Source: Galerina marginata
Taxonomy: Eukaryota > Basidiomycota > Agaricomycetes > Agaricales > Galerinaceae
DNA length: 64,000 bases
Direction: 5' to 3'
Assembly: GCA_023014335.1 (NCBI GenBank)
Contig: JAECYW010000013.1
Coordinates: forward strand, 682,001-746,000
Position 1 is the stretch's first letter. Every line of letters starts with the position of its first letter. This document shows, piece after piece, positions 1 to 12,558 of this stretch. The translations under genes and the position numbers were made by a program. The notes beneath the pieces were generated by a model, which saw only the letters and a list, made by a program, of their open reading frames with translations, ran no database searches and was not told the origin of the DNA.

Positions 1-1449
1 ATTCGCATCCTATTTCCAAAGGTATACGTAAACACAACAAAAAGGCTGTTCTGCCTGCCTTGTCTGCTCTTCAGTGGCTTTTCTTCTCCTTAAGAATTGC
101 GGTATCATTTCTGACGAAATACGATTTATACTAGGGGTTCCTATTATTTATGCTTCGGGGTTAAAAGACGTGTATTATCAATTGAGAACTGTTCATCAGT
201 TGACTATTTGCTGTTGACAGAGAAGGGCATTCCAGAACCGGACCATGTCGAATGATCTTGACATTTCCATACCTTGCGAAATTGACTTTATCAACATTCC
301 GGTCGCGACGTAGACGGCCCGTACAGTGACTTTTCAAATGACCTAGAACCCGCGGCATGCGTCCAATACTCCCCAATGCTCCCCACTGTGCACCTAAAGG
401 GCATCGGGACTGACTTGAGCCTCTGACAGCCTCTGGCCTTCTATGATCCGAATAAATCAACGATTCTCGTGCTCCCCTCACCTCAGAAGGAGTATACCAG
501 ATGCACAACATGGTCGATTACCCAAGCTTAATTGGCACGCATGCGAGATGGATTGCGGCACTGCTCAAATTCAGCCTTAGTGGGGGCTGATCCACGGGCG
601 CGTCATACATTCATAGATCTCTAGTCTTGATCTTGTGGTTTGCTGCACCTAATTGCGCCTGTATCTTAGCTCGAGCCTGTTCAAAAAACCATCCAACGTG
701 TCCGGATTCATTCATGGCTCCAAAAATTTCTGAAAAATCTGTCCGGGTAGTTATCAGGCTGCTCTTGCTACTATTCCCCGGGGTCCTGCTTTTGACCCAG
801 TTCGGAGCCGCGTCACTGACCGAAACGGGCGTAGGTATGACAGTAAAACAAGATAATTGACACAGACGCGTCAGATTATCTGCGCCTTTTCACTCACTTA
901 ATATCTCCGTCGATGGTTTGGCTAGGTATAATTCTGCTACCCAGGGGGGCAGGGGTCAACATGCGTGGTTTTAAACAAACTCACCCTGCTTCTAGGGGGA
1001 TGAACAATCTTCCTTAGAGTTTACTTTCTGCTTCAGGTAGCACGCCATGTGCTCCAGTTGGGCGAGGTAATATTTATTGGGCGGCGAGATGAGATATTAC
1101 CTGATAAAAATTTTTGGATTAAAACTTGAGATGCGAGAGGTGGTTGGCATATGTACGGCTACAATGTTTGTTTCCTACTTATTTCGACCGCTTTAATTTC
1201 TTCTTCCGAGCTATATAAGTTACGACGGTTCACCGTCATTGGGCTGTGGGCGTCGATGGATCCCACCTACCCCGCCTCTGAAATTACCACGAGCAGCATG
1301 TCCCATACGGAATATCCCTGGCAAAGGAATGATAGGAGGGGACTCCCACTGCCTGCGAGATGGACCGGCGATGAGAGGACTTGCATCGCTTTGAGTTTGC
1401 ACGATTTCTTCTTCTTCCCCGGACTTTTAGAAATTGGGAACGATTAAGT
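1..1449. other. No convincing gene
   Basis: Only short open frames occur here and none shows a known motif. One plus-strand frame from an ATG at 714 starts with a basic stretch and then a leucine-rich hydrophobic run (residues about 13-31), like a signal anchor. It runs into a possible donor site GTATGA near 834, but no second exon could be joined to it. The segment lies downstream of the F-box/RCC1 gene's stop codon, so its right end probably holds that gene's 3' UTR. Confidence 0.4.
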
Positions 1450-3524
1450 TCAGCTTATCTCAGTCAAAACTGCACTGACCTCCAAGTCGATCACCAAAGC
1501 CCCAGTATGCCATCCAGCTGCCGTAGTGGCAAAGCAAAACCGGTCTCTAGGTTTCTTATTGTTGTGGTCAAATCTGACTTCACTGGGGACGTTAACAGCC
1601 GGAGGTTCTCCTCTCCTTCGCTCTTCGGCAGTCCTCCGGGCTGCAAAATCCGCAAATCCACCAGGTGTACCCGGTTCAAGCTTGAGAGGGTCTCCCAAAC
1701 CCAAAGCACCATTGGAGTATTTTCCCCATGTCATCAGCTTCCCATTAGCCGTTAGAGCGGCATTATGATAGTCTCCAATGACGACGGAGATGATAGATCT
1801 GTTTTGTAGCTCCGGAATTATTTTTGGCGGAGAATCCGGTTTTGTATTCGTATCGCCCACGAGTACAATAGAAGAAGAGCCTGTCGAATAAGCGACGAAA
1901 TTAACAAAGTTCGCAGTTATCTTGTTGTTATTTTTTGATCGGTGAGCATGTCAACAATCCGGGAAGAAGAGAAGCACACTGACGTGAGTAATCTGCATCG
2001 TTTGAGGAGCTTCGAGCTTCGCGGAATTGCTTTCGTCCGAAAAGGCTGGTTGATCCTTTACCCTTGCGACCTCACTGAATTGAGGAAGCTGCAGGGAGTT
2101 CAGTCCATGTATGCTACAAACCCATGCAAAGGAGACCCACATATTCCCATCGTCCGTGAGGAACTCCGGTTTCATCGTGAAGAGAACCGTATTTAAGGAC
2201 ATGTCCACGATTGGTTAACCCGACAATGTGATTGTCAAATGCTGCGATTTGAATAAGCGTGATATGTTGTGCATTATTGACATCGCCTATATTTGGTAGC
2301 TCGGGGAGAGCGGGTAGCTGAGGCAGACGAGTAGGAACCATATCCAAATCCCAGGTCTTGCAGTGGATTGTTTTGCTATCTGTAGTAGCATATGCTGTCG
2401 TGTCTGTTTCCTGGTCCATGTCTCGCATTTTTTGTTCGACGGCTTGTCCCATGGAACCTCCGAAGGGCCACCATACAAAAACATCACCTGATTTTGTCAG
2501 GAGGGAAGAGAATGTCCATCCACATTCAATTTGTTTGGGAGCATTCTCAGGATCGCACAGGATGGGAGACGATAGACAGAAAGGCCGATCCCAGTTTGTA
2601 AATGTCCAGATCTTGTTTGCGCGATCCAAGCAAGACGAATGAAGACGTCCACAACTATTTATAAATTATGGTGAGAATTAGAATACTGATTACAGATGTA
2701 ATGGAGTTTTTGCTCACCTGATACTGCGGATGGGCACAGGTAGACTAAGTCTATGAGGAGTTGTCACTTGTTTCGGTCTATACGCTCTACCATCTAGCGA
2801 ACCTAGAAGCATGAATGCACAAGTGATTACTTGCGTTTGAAACTGGGGAGTAGGTACGACTTACCCCATACATGAACGCTGCCATCGGAGTCCAACGCAT
2901 GAAAAGACCTTCCAGGTTCAAAAAATAAAGACGGAAAGGAAATAATTTGATCGGGTTTACTTACATTCCTCCAGCTACCAAGCTAACAATGCGAACATTT
3001 GGAAGAGGGACTTGCATGGGATATGGAAGTCCTGGAACGACTGATTTGGGGACACTCGGAAGACCAAGCCGTCCGTGAGTTTTCTCTCTTGATTCAAGGG
3101 TTAATAAAATAGAATTTCTGGGCACATAAGTTCCTGCTTACCCCCAGACAAATACTATTTGAGTATAATCGATTCGTCATTCATTTCTTGAGACATAAGT
3201 TAAAATACAGACCTCGTGGCTTGAATAGACCGCGATAAATAAACTTCCAGCCACTGGTACGGGCGGTGCCCTGACCTGAGAAATTGAAGTCCTCGGATAA
3301 CTTGCGCTTCCAGACCGTGTCATCAATGCAAAGGACGGAGAAAAACTGTGGAGAATGCTCATCAGAACAAAAGCAGATCAAATAGCTGAGAGAACAATGC
3401 AGACTTTATTACAGCACGTCAGATTAAGTAGATCGGGCACGGGAATGACAGGCAAGAGGTTTTCGAGCAAAACCTCGATAGGAATATCGGTGAGGTTGAG
3501 GTTTCCGGCAATCGGTTGTGACAT
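1450..3524 (-). CDS. F-box protein with RCC1 (BLIP-II) repeats, Saf1-like
   Basis: Probable substrate-recognition subunit of an SCF ubiquitin ligase. The ATG at 3524 opens an exon with an F-box: LTDIPIEVLLENLLPVIPVP, then a TCCNK stretch. An intron follows, and then a segment with DDTVWKRKL and TSGWKFIYRG that is typical of the F-box/RCC1 family related to yeast Saf1. Short later exons carry RCC1-type blades: VFVWG near 3140, and LMTWGKYSNGALGLGDP near 1720. The last exon ends GWHTGALVIDLE and then a few residues to a TGA at 1450-1452. Exons are small with many introns, so the full chain was not assembled. Function as an SCF adaptor is a family inference. The frame of the first and last exons is clear, while the middle exons at 2640-3100 are tentative. 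Confidence 0.8.
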
Positions 3525-4200
3525 GGTTTGGGACAACGATGACGTTTCGAGTAATATATGTGCGTCGCAGTTGAGAGGTTGAGCGTACCAGGAAACGTTG
3601 ATGTTGACAAAATTGCAAGGGGCGAGAGTATAATTCTGTCGCGCGTTGAAGAGAGGAACAGAACAAAAGGCAGATAGAAGGCTGAGTTAAATATGCAAGG
3701 GCTTTGACCAAGCCTACGAGTCAGACTTATGCGCAGCTAGGGTAGACAGGCGAAGGTGGTGGTTACTGCGATAGGATAGCAAATGCAATGATCTCATTGA
3801 TCCAGGGAGCGCACCTCGGCCCGTCATGCAGATGTATTTGGTGTTATTTGCCACCCCTCTGAACGCGAAGTTGATTCTTTGGAGTGACGAGTCGCGAACT
3901 AAAACTTAGGGATATCGCCTCCAGCTCTACCACTATGGAAGTCGCAAATCGCGCCACTGGACGCATGCTGGAGTCTACTCATCATAACGTCAGTGGCAAT
4001 TGAGACTCGTGCCAGAGTCAAACAAATATACGTCGGCAGGAGAAGCACTCTGTACTGACTGACTGGTGTCCGTATGGTCACAGCTGTACATCTCAACCAA
4101 TATTGTTTACCGATATGTATGGCGCATCAATCCCCCCGGACATGAAAGAAATTTGATTAGCTCACCCGGATGCCAGAAACCCTTTCGAAGTGACACCGTT
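3525..4200. other. Intergenic, F-box gene promoter side
   Basis: No frame with recognisable protein character is visible on either strand. The first few hundred bases are upstream of the F-box/RCC1 start and presumably contain its promoter. No specific regulatory site could be assigned. Confidence 0.4.
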
Positions 4201-4221
4201 CATCGGTCCTTCCAGTGGTCT

Positions 4222-5227
4222 TTACATCAGGTCTCTGATTTCACCATCCCCCACAATGAGTTCAAAACGACCCATCTTTCTGTCCGACCCTTGATGGAGC
4301 TGTGGCACCTCACAACAACTTTTTGCGGCTTTGCTTCCATTCTTCGCCTCGGGTACAAACATAACGAGGCCCGCGTCCTGGTTTATCCATCGAACCCCAT
4401 TACCTATGGGCCTCTGTCTTATCGCATCCATCCTATTTTCTTTGGCGTGTCCGGGGACTTCAACTTCGGACTCGTCTTCGTTTTTCTCCGTGTTGCATGG
4501 TATCAAGGGCTGGTATTCCCAACTGCCCTCGATGGCGTCCGGTATACTGGTATTTTTTTCGGGCACAACTGTACCACAAGCCTATAATATATTGGGTTTG
4601 GCGTGTCCGGGGACTTCAACTTCGGGCTCGTCTTCGTGTTTCTCCGTGTTACATGATATCAACGGCTTATATTCCCAACTGCCCTTGAGGGCGTTCAGTA
4701 TACTGGTATTTTTTTCGGGCACATCTGTACCACAAGCCTATAATATTTTGGGGTCTTCCCCGTTGTTTTGTGCTGGGACACTTGTCCATCGGATGTCACT
4801 GGAACTACCCAGCCCTGGAGACTGGATCTGTCTTTTCGAAGTCGAACAGAATGCAAGGATGGAAGGTCAGCGCCCTGCCACCGACAGCCACGAGGTGAGC
4901 CACCTCTCCCCTCTGTTCATGTGGGTCTGGAACCGCTTGCAGTTGTCTATCCTGAGCCAAGACCAATGGAGACTACAGGCACTGCCATTGTGCATCTTTC
5001 AAGGACTTTGGGTGTTTTACTCAGACAGAATCGGTATTGGGCTTTCGAGGCATATCCCATTGGTTGAGTCCATACACCAACTGGAGGTGGAGGATAGCTA
5101 ACCCACTCTTTGGCTCTGTTCGGGATTGATATTACCGCTTTAGGCTCACCTTCTGCGACGTGGATCATTGCTGACCCGGGCCACAATTAATTCTGTTCCG
5201 TCACGTATGCGTACGATGCCACCTTGA
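4222..5227 (-). other. Possible uncharacterised coding fragments
   Basis: Two minus-strand open stretches have protein-like composition. One near 5030-5120 reads EWVSYPPPPVGVWTQPMGYA. The other, near 4222-4566, contains GSWEYQPLIPCNTEK and VEVPGHAK. The second lies inside a 156-bp tandem duplication. In the minus frame the two units differ at about eight of 38 residues and each is closed by a stop. The plus strand is also open across both units for 256 codons (4331-5101). Neither frame matches a family I recognise, and the direction of coding, if any, cannot be decided. This could be the remains of a multi-exon gene or simply non-coding DNA. Confidence 0.25.
4441..4752. repeat. 156-bp direct tandem duplication, two units
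   Basis: Units 4441-4596 and 4597-4752 both begin TTTGGCGTGTCCGGGGACTT and end with CCTATAATAT followed by a T/G run. They are roughly 90 percent identical by eye, with scattered substitutions and no length change. The period of 156 is divisible by three, so any frame crossing the junction stays in phase. Confidence 0.85.
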
Positions 5228-7027
5228 TTGATTGAGGCAATTTGCTGGGCTCCAACTCAAACAAGCGCCAACCGGCGCATCCGGCTTATTTATGTCAAAG
5301 TGTCCGAACACGCCGTTGTATTCGTTGGTCTATCTGTACTTCCCTACCCACTTCGCCCACCATCGGCATCCGAAGGGCATGGAAGGGTAGAAGCGAATAC
5401 AGACAACTCGGAATTCAGGTATTATCTCCCCATATCTGGTGACATCACTTGTCAAGCTCTTATTCGGCACAGTCTGTTTCAAGAGTTGCTTCGATTGTGA
5501 AATGATCATCATAGCCTCTAGCGAGCAGCCAGATAGACAAGTCTTCTTCCTCGAGGTCTCAAACTCAGAACTTCATCCCGGCGGTGTAGCAACTCAGTAT
5601 TGATTTGTGTTGACCAATCAACCATCTAGACGATTTAACCATACAGAGGCTATTTTTCCTGATTTCATCATTTTGACATTTTCAGATCATTTCGACGTCC
5701 GCGATACTCAGCTGCCCATTGGGTCAACGGAACTATTATTAGGTGAGCCTGACGCGATTGGGGACAGACAGCGAAAGCTTCGAATGCGAAGTCTATAACT
5801 TGTCAACCAACCAGATGGTCCACCTTCCGAAAATAACATAGCAGTGCGAAGAGAAGCACCAGTCGTGTGACGTGACTTCTTGAAATCCATAAGCCCATGC
5901 CCGAAACACGTTTCTTGGAATTCGAAGTCGCAAGCCCGTAACCCGCGACGCGGTGACACGGGTACTTTTATATTTTTAAGCTCCATGACGCTGATTCGAC
6001 GGCCAACAGAAACACATAACCCTGTCCAAGTTCGAGATGGAGGTAGGTTACTTAGGCGGCGACGCAAGAAATCAAACGGAAGCGAGCATGCATCATTTTT
6101 TCTCGGAGAAGATGTCAAAGGAAAGTTTGAAAGAATCTCATTTGTACAGTTCATTGATCATGCGTCTTAAAATACTTACGTACGTACATATATGGATTTA
6201 TGATATGTAATCTGACTGATTGGCTGCTCATTGCCAGTCATGGCAGTTTGAAAGGCGCGGCACACTGGGCAAATATCGAGCACAGGCGCACGTGCATATA
6301 ATTGCTGCGGGCACGCCGTAGATCATAATTTTCTGTATTCTTCGTCTTGGTCTCCCGAATACCGAGGACTGTAGAAGAAAATTTGATTTTATGGGATCCC
6401 TGAGGAGTGGAGCGGTGACCGGGAACGTTTTCATCAAGAAAAAAAGAAGCCGAGAACGTGTTTTGAATATTTCCACAACATGAGTAGGTATACGCGGGAC
6501 AGGATATAGTAAAGATGATGTGCCATACGGCATACATCTGGAAATTCTAAGTACAGTATAGGTAGAACAAGTGAGAATGTAATTTATGAGCGGATAAAAG
6601 TGCCGCGAGGGGGAGGGGAGAACACGGATAGAAATAGAGGATATGCCAATGTAACGTACAGGAAGAATGTTCAGAACGAATGGCCAAAACCGGATGAGGA
6701 CCCAATGACAGGAGTGTAAATAGTGTAGATAGGAGTAATTATGCGCAGGAAACGATATAGAATGCAAATAGGGAATAGGTAGTAAACAAGAGGATATAAT
6801 TCGATAGCAAACCGACAACAGTGGGAACTGGATGCGAGGAATGGGAATCAAGAAGGAAGGCATGTTGACGGAGAGAAATTAGAAGTGAGAAAGTCGAGGA
6901 CGTAGCTCCTGAGGAAGAAGGAAAGAGGGATAAAACCGTACATTAATCCATCGATAAGTACCGATGCATTATTGGTGGCATCGGTTGAACATATCTGGCA
7001 CGGTTTGTGGTTCTATACCCCAGATTT
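5228..7027. other. No recognisable gene; 3' flank of Con7-like gene
   Basis: Several open frames are present, including a 211-codon minus frame at 6228-6863, but they are compositionally skewed and match nothing known. That frame is rich in Ile, Pro, Ser, Tyr and Leu because the minus strand is pyrimidine rich. The right part probably contains the 3' UTR of the transcription factor that ends at 7028. Confidence 0.4.
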
Positions 7028-9043
7028 TCATTGTGAATGATCGAAATCGTCGCCGCTAGCATGCCCCATACTTGCTATACTAGCGTGACCAGTCCCGGGC
7101 CGTCCATTGTTATCTTCCTCGTAGATCTCGTAGCCCTGGGGAGTGTAGGCCACACTCCCGCTCCCGTTGTGTAAAGAGGGCATTAATGACGGTGTATGGT
7201 ATCCTGGGAGCGGCGTCAGTAGCGTGCTGTTTTGTGGCAGACGGTTAAGTTGGGCGGCGGCGGGCTCATCGTCACTTAATGGCTGTGGTGGACGAGTATT
7301 AATAGCGAGCTGGGGTAATTGGGAATGGTGTGCGGAGAGAGAGGATGGATTATAGGACTGTTGCACGTTCCGGAGTGAGCTGACGTTCGATCCACCGTGC
7401 CAAGAGGCAGGCTGAACATTGCTATATCTTTGTCGAGTAGTCGTATGGTCGTAGGCGCCCAAGGCATCGTCCCGCTCCTGTGGGGGATAGCGAATATCCT
7501 CGATAGGGACGGTGTACCGTTCCGTTGTCCCAATTGTCACCGACCCCATCCCGGGATGGTGCGATGAGTGGGGACGGTGGTGAAGCGAATGCAGCAGGTA
7601 GCGCTGGTTGTAGCCAGCGTGATCGTCGTAGCTGTCACTATAACTATCGCGGCGCATCGACACCGATACGGCTTCCTGGTCCTTTTTGGCTTTGCGCCAC
7701 TGTTTCCGAAGCTCTTTGAACTCTGTAGAATGGTCGATTGGTGATTAATTCGAGACGTCTAGGGAAGGAGTGTCAAAGAGCTTCTCACCATTGGGGCTGC
7801 GCTTCGGGCCGTGTTTTTGCATTGTAACATGGGCGTTCAAGTGATTGAGGGTGCCGTATGATTTATTGCAGTCGGGCCATGAACATAGGTAAAGGCGTTC
7901 AATTTCATCGTACCGCCGTCGAGGGCGCTTCTTGACGGCATTGCCGGGCAAGGCCACGAAGGAGTATGTTTTACGGTCGATGGCCTCGTTGGAAAGCTGC
8001 GAGGCGCTCAGACTTCGTTGCAAGTGCTGAGATATCGAACGGGATGGGCTGCAAGGTAGGCCGGCGCTAAGTGGGGCTACTGAAGAAGACGTGGAGGTAC
8101 CTGTCCCCGGAGGCGATGGGCCATACAGGTTTTCGCTGATGGGTGAGTACGGTAGACCAGAAGTCGGGGAGCCGACCATACCATGCACAAAGGTGGATTG
8201 CATGGGCGAGATGGGTTCATCGAGGATGTCGCTCCGATGATTATAATATTCATGCGCGCGATGACGGGAGTCATCATGCTTCCATTCCTGCTGCTGGGGA
8301 GGATACTCGAAATGATGGTGGCGCAAATCCCGGAGGGAGCCTGTGCTGGCACCACGATGCAAAGGAGAGACATAGAGCGAGGTGCGAGTGGGATGTAATG
8401 GAGGAGGGCTGTAGGCGAAAGGGTAGTGATCGGTTTCCGAGGTAGCGTAGAGGGCCGGGCCACCAAGAGCTGCAGGTTCGGACATGCGTCGTTGGTCTAG
8501 TAGAGAAATTTGTAGATTAGGATGGGAGTATTTATCTTGGTGTTTATGAGACGGATGGTCGGACCCAGAATCTGCCTGAGGAAAAGAACGATCTTCTGCC
8601 GGATATGGATTGACATCCGAATGGAGGAAGCGTTCTTGGGAAATAGAGACGCTGATGGGATGAGGCAATGCAGCAGAGATAGAACCCTGGGGGTCTACAG
8701 GAGACGGTGACTCAGAAAGTTGGTACGAATCCACTGGCCCAGAATTGGATGTTGCAGAGTTATTAATATCATAGGATGGTTGTTCTGGTGCGTCAGACAC
8801 GGAAGAAAAGTGATGATGATTGTGATAAATCTCAACTGGAGATACCGAGGAATCAAACGGGACGGTGGAATTACGGGGAGCATAGGAATAATTGAGCGAA
8901 GGAGATGGGATATGGTCTTCTTCGGAGGCAGGGGAATCGAGGGGCGAGACAGCATAGAAAGACGAGGACACCTTTGGGCGATGTTCGTCGGTCATAATGT
9001 AGTGGTCTGGAATGGTGAGCTGGGGCGGAGGCTGGGTGAGCAT
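7028..9043 (-). CDS. C2H2 zinc-finger transcription factor, Con7-like
   Basis: Two exons, 9043-7789 and 7722-7028, are joined across a 66-nt GT-AG intron and give 649 residues. The N-terminal 350 residues are Ser/Pro/His/Tyr rich and disordered. Then comes RPRRRYDEIERLYLCSWPDC, followed by NKSYGTLNHLNAHVTMQKH, a C-x4-C-x12-H-x5-H finger. Splicing joins SPN to EFKELRKQWRKAKKD. This block matches the DNA-binding core of Con7-type regulators, known in Magnaporthe for conidiation and infection-related morphogenesis. The C-terminal 220 residues are low complexity. The frame stays open upstream of the chosen ATG for about 115 bases and reads LKTTNGRKAVLSFALPEM directly before it, so the true start may lie in an additional 5' exon. 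Family assignment is good; the biological role in this fungus is inferred. Confidence 0.85.
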
Positions 9044-12000
9044 CTCTGGGAGTGCAAAGGAGAGAACGGCCTTGCGACCGTTTGTCGTTTTGAGAGCCAG
9101 TAAATCATCGGCTCTGCCAGATCTCAGATCCGATCTGTGACTGTCACTTAATTACAGTAGTCCCTTCAGATCTCCTTCTGGACGTTTCTGAAAAGAACAT
9201 CCGCTCCAAATCCAGCCAAGGTCACGCGATATCACCCAGCGGCAACTCAGTTCTCGTCATCCCGATCTTATCACCCTCGACGCTCTCCTTCTCCCCCAAG
9301 GGCGCAACGCATGCGAGCGTGCACTCACAGGAAATCCAAGCTTTATCTATCATGTCACATTCATTTTCTTTTTGTTGGAGCTTATGGGAATTTCATCTAT
9401 CTATCAAGAGAAGGACCAACGATCTTCGATCTCTTTTTCTGTGTAATTGATATTATGTGACCCGGCTTTCCCACCACTCCCCGCAAAACCAAACAACACC
9501 ATATACGGTCGATCGTAACAGAACGTGTGAATCCATCATCCCGACGAAAATGACGAAACACAAATCAAGAAATCTTAAAAGGACGGCTGAAAATAACATC
9601 TTTACATATTCTTCCCCATCCTCCGCTCGTTGTCAACGCCCCGCTGAAACCCGTGTTCTACAACTGGTCAATAATCTATTATTTAAATGTAGACAGTGGA
9701 TCAACACCTTACTTAATATGCTTCCGCTTTACCGACATGCGGGGAGCGGAATGGAACCTCTACATATGCAATACTTTCCTCAATCCAGTAGGTTCCGTGT
9801 TATTCGATAGACGGGGCTTCGACACGCTCTTTATCTCCCCCGTTTGCTGTGTGGCATTGCGTCGCAATTGTTTCATCGCAGAGGAAGAGAAAATCTTTCG
9901 GCTTGACCACAACCTCGAGTGCCGAGATGGGCACTTCGGCCTGTCATTATCTTCAACGGGATCCATCGACTTCACATGGAGCTAATCCCAAGACACCGAA
10001 TCTACTAGTATATCCCTCCGTTCGATTCCGGTTACGTCGGAACTCTTCTGCATTCCTTGACGGATGCATCGTCGTCCTCAGATATTGTTTCTGACGTGGA
10101 TACGATGGAAAGATTTTCTACGCTCCGCGTGCCAATATGCGCTCTAAGCTGCCTTGATCGCCTTCCCTCGAACTTTGCCATGCTTCGATCTAAATTTGGA
10201 CTTGCCGCCCAGACTTTGAATTTTGGCAGCATAATTGAACCGCGCTGTTCGATGACCCCCTCCGACGTGTACATGTACAGCCAAAATATCCATTGAAAAG
10301 CGTCTCGCTTCATGATCTTGATCAATAGTTGAAGTAATCAAGAGAATGAATCGGGCAAATCGGGAGATTGTGTTGAATGCAAGTAATCAATATACAAATC
10401 GCGCGGATGCTAAGTGCCCAAATACTCCGAAAGGGATATGAGATCTTGAACTGGGGTCCAATCGCAACTGATCACCTGGCAAAAGGTAAGGGAATGTTGC
10501 GCATTTCGCTTTTGAGTACATAACATTTAGCGTCAGAGTTTGACTGTTTAAGTCCCCCCGAGTCGTCTTCCGAGTTAAGGCGCCTGACATCCTGAAGGCC
10601 TCCTAGGAGAGGTGACGTCGAAGAGGAAAACATGAACGCCAAGAGGATTTAGAATTTGGATACCTTCAACGACCAGTTGAAAGAAGTACGTCATGAAAGG
10701 ACAACTGTCGTTGGTCAGTTATGACACCCAGCCGGACCCCTTTAAAGCGCGGACAGGGTAAATCGAAGTTGAGCAACTCGACTTCCAAGTTGCCGGAATG
10801 TAGCTTTGACAGTCACTCGAGAAGACATAAAAGCGCGAAAGATGAAGGATTCGCCACTCTTCACCCCTCCGCGAGCCAGAATACCCTTCAGCGTTAAGCC
10901 CTACAGCTGGCCCCAATTTCAAGGTCGAGAAGACTGCAAGCGACAGTCTCCTAGCTGAAGCTGGTTAATCACGGGCAAGTATGAACGTTGACTATATCCC
11001 ATTTTGCTCACCATTCCTTTAGCCTAATGAGCTCGTGAACGTCCTACTCTCTTCCGCGGTCAACACCTTTTAACGGCCCCGGCCCCCCGTTTTCAATGTC
11101 TCGATTCGACGTGCCAAGCTTCATGCTGTGTGTGACGACCCCACCAGCTAAGCAATAATTGAGTTCTATCAACTACCAAACCGGAGGGGCTCAGACAGGT
11201 CAATTGCACATTGCACACATGTTGTTCAACGGCTTGTCCATCATCAGTTCCATTAGGATGGCCAACCCACAGCCTTGGAACATGGCGCTAATAAATGTAA
11301 ACAACCTTTCGCAAATTCCCCAATTATTCGACATCAGGATTTGCACCGCGGAGGCAAAAACATGATGACCAGATGGGCATGATGAGAGACTCCGATGAGA
11401 CGGCAGCGCAAATTGTGGACTTTCCGGTCCTGCTTCCATGCACATGTATTATTAGCAAAACAGACGATAGAGAGAAATTGCTGTCCACCTACTAATTTAT
11501 CGTGTATTATTGATGTATCTGGCTGACCAAAAAAAGCAAAAGGACATAATTGGCTCCTCGCGACTTACCTGACCTACCATAGACTGGAAGAAATACCCAC
11601 CCATGTTAAGTTCCACCAATCTGATTGAAACGCGGCACACACCAACCCTCCGAGAGCTGGTCTCGACAAGACCTGTTCCTCAACGCAAAGCATTGGTTAC
11701 TTTCCGTTGACGTATGTCAAGGACTGAAAAGGCTCTTGAGTGTAGGTGTCATGATTTTTTTCCCTTTCACCCACTGATCAGTGATCTACTTGTAACCACG
11801 GGGCTCACATAATTTGTAACTAAGACGGGAGCTGTCAGGAAATATTGACAGGGTCGAGGTGAAGAATAAATAGGCGTTTAATTACCTGGCTTAAGCGCTT
11901 CAAGGGAAGGTGAGGGTCATCACTCCGGGTAGCAAACATGACCTTTCATGATGCGACTCCCTAAAGTCGCATCATGAAAACAAATACAGAATGATCTGAT

Positions 12001-12550
12001 GAAAACCGAGGAACGAGAAATTGAAGGCATAAGTATATCGGAGGTAAACACGTTGTATGTCTGTGGCAGTCGTCAATTGTTCGCACCATCTGACAGTCTG
12101 ACGGAAAAAGAGCTCACGAGGCTTTCCAGGCGTATACACCGGGACTGTGCTTTAAGACCTTTTGAAGCATTTTGGTGAGATCATATTGAGAATAGCGACT
12201 CACAAAAGGACATTCGGTGCCGGGGATTGTCTCTGCGTTTACTGCCGCGGTACCAGATGGGGCAAGTCGTCAAAAACGACGACTTTGTGACATATGCCAG
12301 GAACAGGCACGAAAGGATATGTCATCTTATCTTGGGCAAGGAACGGCCCGCATTGACCAAAGGTTCGGATTGTGTATAAGACGAGTGCAGAGGAGGAAAA
12401 TTAACTGGATCGTAGGCAGGATAGTAGCCCTCCGGTATGAAAAAAAAGGAATTTGTGGCTCTGCGAAGTCATACAGCTCGTGGCGAAAGAGTACATAATT
12501 TCAAAGATTCCGATGATTGTGACACAAGCTTCACCAAGAAAGACGTCATG
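9044..12550. other. Long gene-poor stretch
   Basis: About 3.5 kb with only short, unconvincing frames. The part next to 9044 is the 5' side of the Con7-like gene and carries pyrimidine-rich tracts. A perfect inverted repeat lies at 11944-11979. No tRNA, rRNA or transposase signature was seen. A long regulatory region or an untranslated RNA is possible but unsupported. Confidence 0.4.
11944..11979. repeat. Perfect 15-bp inverted repeat, hairpin
   Basis: The left arm TTTCATGATGCGACT (11944-11958) is an exact reverse complement of the right arm at 11965-11979. The loop is CCCTAA. No T-run or coding frame adjoins it that would identify it as a terminator or an insertion-element end. Confidence 0.9.
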
Positions 12551-12558
12551 AGAACTTT

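Noticed and set aside
5708..6170. Overlapping open frames of 148 codons (minus) and 96 codons (plus)
   Set aside because: Neither shows conserved blocks, clear splice partners or a promoter; they appear to be chance frames.
6228..6863. 211-codon minus-strand open frame
   Set aside because: Composition is dominated by Ile, Pro, Ser, Tyr and Leu from a pyrimidine-rich strand. It has no motif and lies where the 3' UTR of the Con7-like gene should be.
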